From: Apostichopus californicus
Lineage: Eukaryota; Echinodermata; Holothuroidea; Aspidochirotida; Stichopodidae
Length of the DNA: 24,807 nucleotides
Assembly: GCA_020650975.1 (NCBI GenBank)
Contig: JAIPMN010015034.1
Span: 1-24,807, forward strand
Direction: 5' to 3'
How positions within the stretch are numbered: position 1 is the stretch's first letter; the number at the start of each line of letters is the position of its first letter. A program made the position numbers and the translations under genes. The notes below the pieces were generated by a model, which was given only the letters and a program-made list of their open reading frames with translations, was not told where the DNA came from and searched no databases. Shown here piece after piece: positions 10,449-20,950 of this stretch.

Positions 10449-10785
10449 TCATAGGCGTAGGAGGCGGGGGGGGGGGGCTGGGGGGCTTCATCCCCCCAAC
10501 CAAATTTGTTTGTGAAAATTCGGGCAATATGCTGAGAATTTTTCGGGCACCTACTGAAAGAAAAATAATTTGCAATATGTTTGTCAATGGTTAAAACTGA
10601 TATTATTATTATCATTATTATTGTAACGACTTCCCCAATAATTATAACCAATATGGAAGGGTAATAACACAGCAAATGATTGTATGTTATTGGCATGCGG
10701 TGTAATAACCGATGCATGCCTATATGATATGCACATTAATATGTCGAATGCCCCCCCAAATCAAATTGGGCACCTACGCCTATGA
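10449..10785. mobile_element. Inverted-repeat element with TCATAGGCGTAGG ends (337 bp)
   Basis: TCATAGGCGTAGG at 10449-10461 is repeated exactly in inverse at 10773-10785. A G run follows the left end (10465-10486) and a C run lies inside the right end (10751-10757), extending the inverted structure. No clear target duplication is seen next to the ends. The interior has short AT-rich TTA repeats and no coding capacity. This is a non-autonomous DNA transposon of unknown superfamily. Confidence 0.8.
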
Positions 10786-10973
10786 TTATAATTATTGAGT
10801 TATTTGTCGTTAACAATTTTTGAGCTGAATATCAGTCTTACCGATGTAGAAATTGTGTCATTTCCTTCCATCGCAATGAATAAACAGGTGTTTTCAGACG
10901 TTTCCAGCTACGTGGAATTGTAAAAAGTGGATGATACAAGTATAAAACTGCTATAAAACTATACAAAAAACAG

Positions 10974-10997
10974 TTATTATTATTATTATTATTATTA
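10974..10997. repeat. TTA trinucleotide microsatellite
   Basis: A short uninterrupted TTA/ATT run of about eight units. A similar broken run lies at 10601-10622. Confidence 0.9.
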
Positions 10998-13580
10998 AAA
11001 TCTTGATCGGGCTGCATGTGTAGACTATTATGTTTACATTTGTGTAATGAACATGCTGACATGGGCTGACATGGGACGCAGGGATTTTACGGTAAATCGT
11101 TCACGGCCATAAGGGCAACAGAAAATAAATTCCTTTCTTTCAAAAAATATATAATTTATGCACTTAAATCAGGACACAGAGCACCATTGAACCAGTACAC
11201 TATGTAGTTAATTAACTTCATTGTGTAACTTCATTTATGTAACAAACACTTAGAGCATGATCTGTTACTAATTTATAAAGAAACATGATAGTTTTACTAA
11301 ATTACTTCTGATGATATTTCGGCTCCATGAAAGTTCCAACATGACATTAAGCTATCGTAGTTAACTAGATAAAAGCAAGAAGGTTGCTGCACGGTCGGTC
11401 ACTGTTTTAATTTTAATTTTTTTTTTCCCCAGCATAAATGCTAGGAAGAACAGTCAATCTGTAATAATAAGTATTCGTAAAAGGATAATGTGTATGGGAC
11501 ATCAGGGACAGTTTACTGTTTTACCAATTTAATGTTTTACCGAATAGTTATCTAGAACTGAACTTCCTGTACAAAGACAATCAATCTGCTGCCGGCAATC
11601 ATCAAGGCCTTCTTATGCCCATGGGAAATTAAAGGGGCTTGTACTTGCACATGTCTGCATTAACGATGCTACACATAACACACAAACTAAATGACATAAC
11701 CGCCTATCACACAAAGCCACTCTCTAAAAATTGTGCATAAAATAACAGTCTTTTGAAAGTATTAGTTTAAAATGCTAGAAATAATTGGTATTAATTAGTA
11801 ATGTCAAATAAATGGTGCATGTTCTTTAAAGGTTTTTTTTTTTAAATATCGATAGTTCAATGCAGGAGGATTCAACATGCAAATAGTTGGCAGCTCCATG
11901 CAAGGAATGAAAACATACCTAATACCACCAAGTACTTAATTACCACGACAATGTTGTGTGTATATGTAGTTGCATTTAAGCGTATATTAAGCCTTGCAGA
12001 CATTTTGATGTTAAAGGCTGTAAGCAGTACTTGCTTTCTGCATTCAATTTTTTCACACAAATTGTTACAGTAACCTGCAAACATATTAATAACTGTAGTA
12101 CACATTTTTTGGTCTAAATTTGCTAAATGCTTTGTAATGGACTGCTCCAGTTTACAGTAGATAACTGTGGTACCAAGTAGTGTAGTGTAGTAGTGCACCT
12201 TACCCTGTATTTTTTTCCAGTTTTTTTAAAGCTATGATCCACCCTGTTACCTCCCATACNNNNNNNNNNCCCCCCCCCCCCTTCCAAAAGAAAAGACAAA
12301 ATAATAACAAGGACAAACTGTAACATTTATACCTTGTCCAAGACCAAGAGCAACTCTAAATGTGCAATGATGCTTGAATGTGATATTTAGCGACTATTTT
12401 TGACCATTTACTACAATATTTTACAAATAGTTTTTGCAACAATTATGCTGATATTTCCAAAATATTGAGGTCCTTAATCTTTACCTTAAATTCAAGCACT
12501 GGTTTGTGTTTACAATTACAAAAGGCATCCCATTTCTACTTCTTTCAAAAATCCAATGTAAATTTGCATGTTTTCGGATTGTTTGAGTTAATCCAACTTT
12601 ATATCTCTTTAGTTGTCAAATTTGAAGGCAAGCTGTACTGTGATTGTTGACTGAAAATGTATCAACAATAAACTTACAAAACAGACCTATTTGAGACAAC
12701 AAAACCAAATTGTGTAGGCAACGGTAAAGAGTAATAAAACCTGGATCTCCATTTGTTTTGAATGTTGTCCTTAGCAACGAGACTTTCTTTTCTGAATTTC
12801 CTGGAGGAACAATGCCAGGTTAATATCTGCCATATGAGCATTGATTTTCTAGTTTATAAATGTCGGAAAATATCCTGTTTATTGTACACTTACGAAAATC
12901 ACCATTTCGTTTGGCGGTGTATTGTTTGGGAGGTACAGTCATCGTTGAATACATGGCATGTAATGATGTGTCTTTCTCATATTAAGTGTAGATGTCCTCA
13001 TGTGTGTGTGGTACCGGTAATTACTGTAACACTGCATGCATGGTAGAAATAAACTGACTGTACTCCCAACGAATCAAATCTTGAGATTGAGTTAAATAAC
13101 AAAATCAATGAAAATTTTATGTAGAAAATGATGCAAATTGCAAAGATTTACTTCATTCCTTTCTTTTACAAATGTAATTAATAAAATCATCCGTATGTAT
13201 AAATTAGTTGACTGTATAACACTGGCTACTGAATATAACTGTGATTGTACTTCCAGCTAATAAAACATTGAGACAAATGAATAAGTAATCCTAAACTTTG
13301 TGAAAAATTTCCCGAAAATGAGGCCGGTATTGAAGAACTTAAGCATGCAGAGACTATGGATGTGTGTGACCTGATTAATTCACTTTGGCAGTATTGAACG
13401 AATCTAACCTTCATAGCAATTACTGACTTTGCAATTCCTGTGATAGTCATTGCCGACTTTGGAATCCGCGGTCCCCTTCACAATTTTGCAGGTCGGTAAG
13501 AGTGACTGTCACTCTCTTCTGTACAAACTTACTCTAACCTACCTGTAGCTAACAACAACTGGTAAACAATATTTTTGCAC
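10998..13580. other. Non-coding stretch containing an assembly gap
   Basis: AT-rich, without a recognisable exon. A 10-base run of N at 12260-12269 is followed directly by a C run (12270-12280), so the gap length is probably nominal and the poly-C is the likely cause of the break. No delimited mobile element was found, though degraded copies may be present. Confidence 0.5.
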
Positions 13581-13924
13581 CAGTGGCGGAGCGTCCATAC
13601 AGTCAGGGGGGGGGGGCGGATGACGGACTCAAATGGATTGCTGGCCCCCTTTTCAGCTTTTTACCACATTTTACTTATTCGCGATTATTGACTTTTTTAT
13701 TGCCCTCTCATCTACCTTTTGACATTTGTCACATTTTGTTGGCGATGCCACCTATTTATTCTTCGTTTATCTGCAAATTAGCAAGGCCCGGAAAGGGTCA
13801 TTTCCGGCGATCTAGGGAGTATCTTTACTCAAAAAATGTCTGTACGTTCTGCTCCACTTAGTGTCGAAAGCACCCCTACAGACCGTTCTGGCCCCCCCGA
13901 CCAATACCCCTAGCTCCGCCACTA
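13581..13924 (+). mobile_element. hAT-like MITE, copy 3 (344 bp)
   Basis: It starts CAGTGGCGGAGCG and ends GCTCCGCCACTA, with the last base changed from the family's G. Flanking 8-mers TTTTGCAC (13573-13580) and TGTTGCAC (13925-13932) match at 7 of 8 positions, a slightly decayed hAT target duplication. It is about 50 bp shorter than copy 1 through several small deletions, including loss of the C half of the G/C run. Confidence 0.9.
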
Positions 13925-13932
13925 TGTTGCAC

Positions 13933-14230
13933 TACACCCCCTCCTTTCGGGACAATGTCCTCTTCCTTCGGAGACTACCAAACACCGGAAACTGTCCATG
14001 ACTGAGGGTGGGGTCAAAATGTGTCCATGTGTGTGGGTGGGTGTGTGTGTACTTGTGTCAGACAGTCAATGTTTGTGTCCAAGTTTGTGTCGAAAACACC
14101 TAAACTGCTGGACTGACTTTCTTCAAACTTGATGGGAAGGTACCCCAGGGTGAACCCTTGTGTCTGGCAGACCCTGATGGGACCAAAGGTATCAGTTGGA
14201 CAAAATTTTATAAAATTGAGTGTTTATGTT
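13933..14230 (+). repeat. Possible dispersed repeat with a TG-rich core
   Basis: A C-rich start, a TGTGTG/GGGTGG-rich tract at 14021-14060, then a stretch reading AAACTGCTGGACTGACTTTC and continuing into a TGGGAAGGTACCCC word. I have an impression of having met this last wording as a dispersed repeat in other animal genomes, but I cannot delimit it or name a family. There is no coding evidence. Confidence 0.35.
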
Positions 14231-14445
14231 ACTTATGTGTAAATTTACCTTACCGATATCACTGCCAGTGTGTGTAGCACATGTATATTAGGAACGTCTG
14301 GTTAATTTTTGTCGCTTGTCATTTTAACATAAACATCATCATAACTTATGACCTTAATTTTTCCTGATCAGGTGTGTGGAACAATACTTTTCAGACTTTA
14401 CAGATTGATGATAATTTTTTTTTTATATTTCTTTTATTCTCTTAG

Positions 14446-14542
14446 ATGGAACAAATGATCCGAGAAATGCAGCATCCTAATGACGGTATTCCCACCAAGA
14501 GCCAGAAAGTCTTCCTATCCTACGTTCCATGTGCATTTACCG
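14446..14542 (+). CDS. R7-family RGS protein, exon with start of DEP domain (partial gene)
   Basis: Preceded by a pyrimidine-rich tract ending TTCTCTTAG and followed by the donor GTAAGA, this 97-base exon encodes 32 residues plus one base (phase 1). It opens MEQMIREMQHPNDGIP and ends YVPCAFTG across the junction. From memory this aligns with the segment of human RGS7 reading MEDVIARMQ and of RGS9 ending SVPHAMTG. R7 RGS proteins bind G-beta-5 and speed GTP hydrolysis by Gi/o-class alpha subunits; the DEP domain binds membrane anchors such as R7BP or R9AP. The first codon happens to be ATG, but the family has coding residues before it, so an upstream exon is expected; none was identified. Confidence 0.88.
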
Positions 14543-14782
14543 GTAAGACCTCGTGTCGTCACGACACGACATTGCGATTTACGGACGGTTTTGACGCACG
14601 CAGCATTTGACGTACTCTCTCTTTACCTACCACATTAGCCATTATTTACTGTTACATCTCATAGCGATCAATAAGAGTCTCAAGCTGAAATAACGAACCT
14701 TTACTGATCTTCAAACACAGAGAACAATTTTCTTTTTTCTTCTCCGCCCCATTTTTTCATCCCCTTTCCTATTGTTTTGCAG

Positions 14783-14995
14783 GAAGTGATCTCGTGGAGT
14801 GGATCACGATCCAGCAAAAGACTGAAGATAGCACCGAGGCTATGCACATCGCTACCATGGTGTATCGCCTCGGCTACATATATCCTGTCGATACCACCAA
14901 AGTTACTTCCATTAAAGACGACAATTGTCTTTATCGCTTTCAGAGCCCATACTTCTGGCCGTCTTACGAGCGTTCCCATGACAACACAGATTACG
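14783..14995 (+). CDS. R7-family RGS protein, exon with most of the DEP domain
   Basis: The acceptor TTTTGCAG and donor GTAGGT bound a 213-base exon that continues in phase from 14542 and again ends in phase 1. It encodes SDLVEWITIQQK, then a GYIYPV turn, a YRFQSPYFWPS motif and NTDY at the end. The last two are hallmarks of the R7 RGS DEP region (YRFQTPYFWP and NTDYA in vertebrates, from memory). The RLGYIYP wording is nearer RGS9/RGS11 than RGS6/RGS7, which have a GYFFP form. The intron to the previous exon is 240 bases. No stop or frame break is seen, so this looks like a living gene. The antisense open frame over this exon is a shadow. Confidence 0.93.
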
Positions 14996-15659
14996 GTAGG
15001 TATTTTGACGATCAGCGATAATCATCTCGAACTCTCGCCCAAAAGTAACTATAGTCTGCGCATCAACCGATTTTAACCCATTAGGGAAGTTTGATGGCAA
15101 GTAATGGACTAATGTTTTTGTGAGAGAAGTTGGGGGGGGGAGGGGGGGGGGAAGAAGAAGAAAGCAAAAACAAGAGAGAGAGAAAAAACAACATATAACT
15201 GTTACTTAGTAAGCTTGCAGGAAATAAGACTATGATATATGCCATCTAAATTGTGTAGATGCCGTATATAGTTAGATCTAAGTGCACAAATTATTATTCT
15301 CTAGATGATGAATGCATCTTGCTTTCCTCTCGGTGAATAATTTATTTATCGTTGGAGAAAGAGGAGATGGTTTTGAATTTAAAGGGAACATATCTAAAGG
15401 AAGCATATATTTACAGAGAGATCGATTGCAGAGTTTCTAGGAAGCTTGGGATATAACAGTAGAGAGATTGCAAGAATCAGAATTTAACTGACAATGTCTG
15501 TATCAATGCAAACAACCTGTTTGTAAAAGATACTGGAGGAAAGTGGAGAACGTTAATTACAGATGGTTGAGTTGCTGGAAATATTTCTAGAAAAATATGG
15601 CAAATTGACCAGAATAGTCTCAATTTATTGAAATGTTTGTCAGCTGAACTTTCTTCTTC

Positions 15660-16113
15660 AGAGTGTTCGTAAAGGGTCTCTACTGGGGACTTAGAGTGTT
15701 TGTAAAGGGTCTCCACTGGGAACTTAGAGTGTTTGTAAAGGGTCCTTCATGGGGACTTATAGTAATTATAAAGGGTCCTTGTTGGGTACTTAGAGTGTTT
15801 GTGAAGGGTCTTTGATGGGGATTTGAGTGTTTGTAAAGGGTCCTTGATGGGGTCTAAGAGTGTTTGTAAAGGGTCTTTGATGGGAACTTAGAGTGTTTGT
15901 AAAGGATCCTTGATGGGGACTGAGAGTATTTGTAAAGGGTCCTTGATGGGGACTTACAGTAGGGTGTTTGTTGTTGGTCCTTGATGGGGACTAATACAGT
16001 AGGGTGTTTGTAGTGGGTCCTTGATGGGGACTAATACAGTAGGGTGTTTGTAGTGGGTCCTTGATGGGGACTAATACAGTAGGGTGTTTGTAGTTGGTCC
16101 TCGATGGGGATTT
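15660..16113 (+). repeat. Minisatellite, about 13 units of 33 bp then 40 bp
   Basis: Nine units of about 33 bp (AGAGTGTTTGTAAAGGGTCC then TTGATGGGGACTT) are followed by four units of about 40 bp. In these the first part has become ACAGTAGGGTGTTTGTAGTG while the GGTCCTTGATGGGGACT part is kept. Units 11 and 12 are identical, which points to recent expansion of the longer form. The array lies inside the large RGS intron. Confidence 0.95.
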
Positions 16114-16229
16114 CATACATGTATGTTGATCCTGATCCTCTTTTCCACTAAACTCTTCTAAACATGAAAATGTAATCTGCTATTTGGGTCCATGAAATAA
16201 CATGAAGATTGATGAAGTCAAGGCCCTCG

Positions 16230-16276
16230 TCACCGAGGGAGGAGGGAGGAGGGAGGGGGGAGGAGGGAGGGGGGTA
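16230..16276. repeat. GGGA-rich purine tract
   Basis: Tandem GGAGGGA/GGGAGG units with G runs, near-pure purine on the plus strand. It is intronic and low in complexity, and could form G-quadruplex or triplex structures (inference). A similar G/GA tract lies at 15131-15185. Confidence 0.8.
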
Positions 16277-17271
16277 ATCATTTTCACAGCAGGGTCCCTG
16301 TGAACATATATAGGCATAAGTTTTGCAAATAAAACAATACATTAGATTGAAAAGAAACACTTCTTTTTTCATTGGATTAAAAGGATAAACCGTCAATGAT
16401 CGAGATGTAATAAATTGATGTTTGACTGCATCTCTCGGAGAGGTATATCCACTTAAATGCGTCAATATCATGTGATGGCTTTTTCGCCTCAACGTTACCC
16501 AACATTACAACCCAACTGCAAAACACAGCTTTCAAGCTCCATCAAACGTGGTTCTTAGAAATCTATGGCTGCATTATAAGATATTTTTGTCCTTTTCTTT
16601 TGGCTTCCAATAGTTCTACATTCTTACAAAGACTTTTGCTTTAACTCAATTATTTCAGTTAGTTTTCGTGTATGAAGTCGTCTTCCTCAATCTATCAGGC
16701 TCATCACAACCTGGCTTGACGTGCTATATGCCCTTATTTGCTTCATTTTCGTTAATTACTCACGTATGTCGAGAGCGAAATCATCCGTGTTCTTTCAAAA
16801 TCGTGACTTTGGTGGGGAAACAAACCGGAGATGTTCCCTATATGTAATCTCCCTCACAATGGTTGCATTTCATCAAATCTAGCCTCTTGATATTTCTCCC
16901 TTGTCAACTTTGCTAGTGTATTTGTTTCTTCTTGTTAATTTGTCTTTCTTTTCATTCATTGTATTTAAGTTTCTTTCATCTGTCGTTCCTTCTTCTTGTT
17001 CTTGTTCTTTTTCTTTTTCTTCTCCTTCATCTTCTTCTTCAGATTTCTGCTTCATTTGTTAAATTGAAAGTGCTTAAAGGCAGGCAGATAGGCAAAAGAG
17101 ATTTATGTTTTATTCATTTAATTTCTACTGAATTTCTTATCTAATCTGGTTGAAATCGCAAATTGGATAAAATATCTTGAGATTATCTAGGTAGGGTTAT
17201 CACATTTCTTGGAGCCAGATGATGACACGACTTTTAGAAAGTTCCTTGTCCGTAGCTAGCTTATATTTCAT

Positions 17272-17608
17272 CAGGCATGAGACTCTTCCGCGTTTCCGCG
17301 AATTTCCGCTCTTTTTTTCTTTTCATTTCCGCGGCTTTTCTCGTAATTCTCAATTTTTTTTTTTTTAAACTTTTTTTTAAAACTTTTTACTAACAGAACG
17401 TTGTATAGGCTTGATATAACACTAGGCTTTATGTAGCCTATATTATGGTGCCTGTGTGTTGTGTGATTCGGCAGTAAATCGGATGTGCTCATCACGTTTA
17501 AAAAAAATTCAGATAAGGAGGGGAACACACCTTCCCCTTAGACCCCTCCCCCAGGATGGTGATCAATAAATTATCAGATTTTTGTTCTTCAGCTCAGTCT
17601 CATCCCTG
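17272..17608. mobile_element. Inverted-repeat MITE with CAGGCATGAGAC ends (337 bp)
   Basis: CAGGCATGAGAC at the left is matched in inverse by GTCTCATCCCTG at the right (11 of 12 bases). Both ends are flanked by ATTTCAT (17265-17271 and 17609-17615), a 7-bp duplication that may be the remains of an 8-bp hAT-type target. The interior starts with TTTCCGCG-type words and poly-T and has an accidental open frame, but no transposase. It is intronic in the RGS gene. Confidence 0.78.
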
Positions 17609-18216
17609 ATTTCATGCAGTGAACAGCATTGAAAAGTTCCTTTCTCTCGTTTTTTTTCTTTATTTTTTTTTTCTTCTTATGGCAGCAGTATTTTTCTTGT
17701 TTTTGAGCTTATTGGAACTATTGCCAAATTCCACATGGATTGACTGACGATGAAATTAAAGCAAAAAATTTTTATCGATGGATTTTACTGGAATTAAAGT
17801 CACCTGTTAGGCGCTAGAAGAATATGTGTATTTATAAAAATCACACAGAAACTTTAAACCTTTTTGGGAACTATCTTTCATCAAATTGTTTGGAGAATGA
17901 ATGTTTAACAATTACAGTCGTAATTATGCATTCCATTTATGAAGATGCATAACTATGATGGCTTTAATAATCTTATTTTTTAGTTTTGGCAGTTTTCCTA
18001 GCTACACCTATTTCTGACAGTTTTGGCAGGTAAACTAGGTACACCTAATCAGATCTATATGGGAAGAATGAACTTAAAGAGGAACTACTGTATACACAAT
18101 AACCCACTTCCAAAGACCCCTCTGTCTCCTTCCCCTCTTTGAGGATTTACAAAGCCTTACACGTTGAGTCTGGGTCATCCAAAAGGGTCAAAGAAGACTT
18201 AGTATGCTGCTTTTAA

Positions 18217-18535
18217 AGGGTGTGAAGACTCCCGCACAAAGACCTAGTTTCGAATGAGGTGGTAACACCATCGATCCCAGAAAATACGCACACAGCTTGC
18301 TACCGTTGGGAATTAGACACTAGTGTACAGTCAGTACATACAGCTACGGTCAATACCCACAACACAGTGTACATAGCAACGATGGACATCTCAGGTCTAG
18401 ATAAAAGATAACAAGGTATCACGTTTCATTACTGTCTGCATTTTGTAGCGACAAGAAGAAAACTTCACTTGCAAGCAACGGAAAGTTAACTTTTTCAGAG
18501 GGCGGCACGCGGTTTGGGGCGAGTCTTCAATTCCT
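18217..18535. mobile_element. TTAA-target MITE, copy 1 (319 bp)
   Basis: It begins AGGGTGTGAAGACTC and ends GAGTCTTCAATTCCT, an imperfect inverted repeat, and is flanked by TTAA at 18213-18216 and 18536-18539. TTAA targets are used by piggyBac- and Kolobok-type transposases. It is a close relative of 23072-23431 in the same orientation and is about 40 bp shorter through internal deletions. It lies 232 bases upstream of an RGS exon. Confidence 0.9.
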
Positions 18536-18767
18536 TTAAGTCACTTACTACTTTAGTATTGTTACTTTGTAAAGCAGTTTTAAGGTTATCCTGTGTGTTT
18601 CCCATAAAACAATGAAAAATACCAAGGCAGTCATGTCACAGTAACATGAACTGTGACACATCTTTGCATTTTCATCGCTGTCGATCAGTTCGAATATCAG
18701 ATTATTTGCTACATCACGTGCATCTTACGTGCATCTCCCGAATTTAAACCTTCTATTCTCTCGACAG

Positions 18768-18832
18768 CCATCTACCTTGCAAAACGGTCCATGCGCAGTA
18801 AGCAAGTCACCTTTCTTGAAGATTACGAACAA
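18768..18832 (+). CDS. R7-family RGS protein, exon starting the DEP helical extension
   Basis: After the acceptor TCTCGACAG, 65 bases complete the split codon from 14995 and encode AIYLAKRSMRSKQVTFLEDYEQ (with the shared first base), ending in phase 0 at the donor GTGAGT. Human RGS9 has AIYLAKR followed by a Leu-Glu-Glu-Tyr-Glu stretch at the same place (from memory), so the match in sequence, phase and order is strong. This is the start of the helical extension that links DEP to the G-gamma-like domain. The next exon, expected to carry a Trp-(Asp/Glu)-Phe motif, was not found in the remaining 6 kb, so the gene continues beyond the window. Confidence 0.9.
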
Positions 18833-20178
18833 GTGAGTTTCTGATCTATCTACATCTAAGGGATTTAATTTCTTTATGATAAAATCGATATCATTTTATG
18901 ATAATATATTAATCAATATTGGTAGAAGGCTCATCTGTGTTATCCCACATGTTTGGGGTGGGGTCCTGTGGGGAGGGGGGGTTGAAGGCTATCAGAAGTA
19001 CTCTAGCCCGAATGATTCTTCCACCAAATTGTTTGGAGACAACATTGAGATTGCTCAATATTAAACACCAGTGGGTTGTCTCCTCTTGAAGTGCGGGTAT
19101 GGTTTTCTCATCACCAGACCAACATCCCGATCGGTGACACTAAAAGATTCATAAATCATTGGTCTAATTATTATCAGTGCATTAGATAAATCCTTTTCTC
19201 AATCCTGTTAATAGTTAGAATTTAATTTGATTGAAAAGCTGTATTTTCAAAATGTGTTAAAGTGGCTGTTTACCTTTAATATGCGATTTTACCAAAATTA
19301 TATTCCGTTTGATCAATTAAGAATTCATGCTAGCTTTAAATGTTTGGAACAAAAAAACACAAATGTATACAACCGTAATCAACTATCAACGTACTACTCT
19401 AAAGAGAATGACTCCAGTCGCAGTCAATTTAAAAATTATAGGGAAGACTGAAATACTTCACACTGATTGTTGAATATACATCTCTCTCACTTTTGGGCGC
19501 ACGAGGGAATCTGTTAATATTTTGATAGATTTTAAGCAGTTTGTTACTTCAAGAAATAGAACACATGTTGCAAGAGTATGGGACAAAAACAAACAATAAA
19601 ATATCCAAAAAAAAGTAACATTAATGGAGAACAAAGAACGAGAAAAAGTTTACACTCTCCTTCCTTCTCCCCACCCCATCCCCACCCCTCCCCTGGTTTG
19701 ACACCACGCTTGTACCAAGTGCCAACAGGGCTTCAATGAACCTGTTTAATTTGCTTTTTGTCCCACTCATCCGTACTTTAGTTAATATTCAGAGACAGAA
19801 TTACCATCACAGAAAAGCCATCTTTCATACCCAGAAGATGAGCAGTCGTTGATGAAAATGGACTGCTAGTTCAAGTGCTTGTGATTAAAAATTAGGTCGG
19901 GTACTTTCAGAATGGCACGATGTGCCAATAAGAGTGCACAAAATCTAATAAAACAGAAATATTCAGATATATCCAATATCCCACTTTTACAGCGTTACGC
20001 TTTCTCAAACGGAAAAAAAGGAAAATTGAATCAGAGTTAATTTCATTCCGTGTGTGTACCACAGTTATACCTTTCTCCTGCATGTTAATCAATTTGGGCA
20101 AATAGGCGGCAGGCTGAACAAACAAAAGCCCTCCGATCTGGCCTAGATATTTCCAAATTTGATATCGTACTTTGTGCC
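18833..20178. other. Probable RGS intron, no further exon recognised
   Basis: AT-rich, with a short G-rich patch near 18955-18980 and a C-rich patch near 19665-19695. No frame with R7 RGS similarity was found. Confidence 0.5.
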
Positions 20179-20950
20179 ACGGGTCCACCAGGTGGCAATA
20201 ACAAAATGTGATATAAAACAAATTTAATGTACTATATAGCTCTATATTCATGATATAGGAAAATTACTGCAAGTGAAAGAAATAATATTTCATTAATATT
20301 GCTGGCATTTGCAGATCTAGTTAACAAAGGCTAAAACTGTGCATCATATTTGGTGTGAAATTATTTTGATAGGAATATTAATTATCATAGTTTGCATTCG
20401 TGCCGTGATGACATTTGTATTTCAGTGAATGATGACAGCTTACATACATAGTTGACTGAGATAGTTAGCAGATGTACAGTACATGAGCTTATAACTGTTC
20501 CTAAACCACGCTTGAAGACCTATGGTTACAGAAGCTTCGAATACTCTGGTTCTTATCTCTGGAACGGGTCCACCAGGTGGCAATAACAAAATGTGATATA
20601 AAACAAATTTAATGTACTATATAGCTCTATATTCATAATATAGGAAAATTACTGCAAGTGAAAGAAATAATATTTCATTAATATTGCTGGCATTTGCAGA
20701 TCTAGTTAACAAAGGCTAAAACTGCATCATATTTGGTGTGAAATTATTTTGATAGGAATATTAATTATCATAGTTTGCATTCGTGCCGTGATGACATTAG
20801 TATTTCAGTGAATGATGACAGCTTACATACATAGTTGACTGAGATAGTTAGCAGATGTACAGTACATGAGCTTATAACTGTTCCTAATTAAACCACGCTT
20901 GAAGACCTATGGTTACAGAAGCTTCGAATACTCTGGCTCTTATCTCTGGA
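20179..20950. repeat. Recent 385-bp tandem duplication
   Basis: Unit 1 (20179-20563) and unit 2 (20564-20950) are nearly identical. I see two single-base differences in the body and one close to the end, a 2-base deletion (after AAACTG) and a 4-base insertion in unit 2 (near 20886). Unit 1 ends partway through LINE protein coding sequence, and only unit 2 continues into the LINE 3' end. The duplication therefore arose after the LINE inserted, and recently. Confidence 0.93.
20455..20565 (+). mobile_element. LINE fragment duplicated in unit 1
   Basis: The frame reads LTEIVSR..VHELITVPKPRLKTYGYRSFEY and breaks off where the tandem duplication restarts at about 20564. It is the same reverse-transcriptase C-terminal region as in unit 2, without the 4-base insertion. 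Confidence 0.8.

Larger units (their letters stand above)
14996..18767 (+). other. Intron of the R7 RGS gene (3.8 kb)
   Basis: Bounded by the donor GTAGGT and the acceptor TCTCGACAG, this intron joins two phase-1 exon ends. It holds a G-rich tract (15131-15185), a 33/40-bp minisatellite, a GGGA-rich purine tract, an inverted-repeat element at 17272-17608 and a TTAA MITE at 18217-18535. Nothing else coding was recognised. Confidence 0.85.

Noticed and set aside
14701-14979. Minus-strand open frame of 92 codons
   Set aside because: It is the antisense shadow of the DEP exon, whose plus-strand product is recognisable and has proper splice sites.
16754-16766. ATTACTCACGTAT, resembling the transposon 15-mer
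   Set aside because: It matches only in the core, lies 7.5 kb from the element and is a single occurrence.
16932-17144. Leu/Phe-rich open frame resembling a membrane segment
   Set aside because: It is generated by a CTT/TTC-rich low-complexity run inside the RGS intron.
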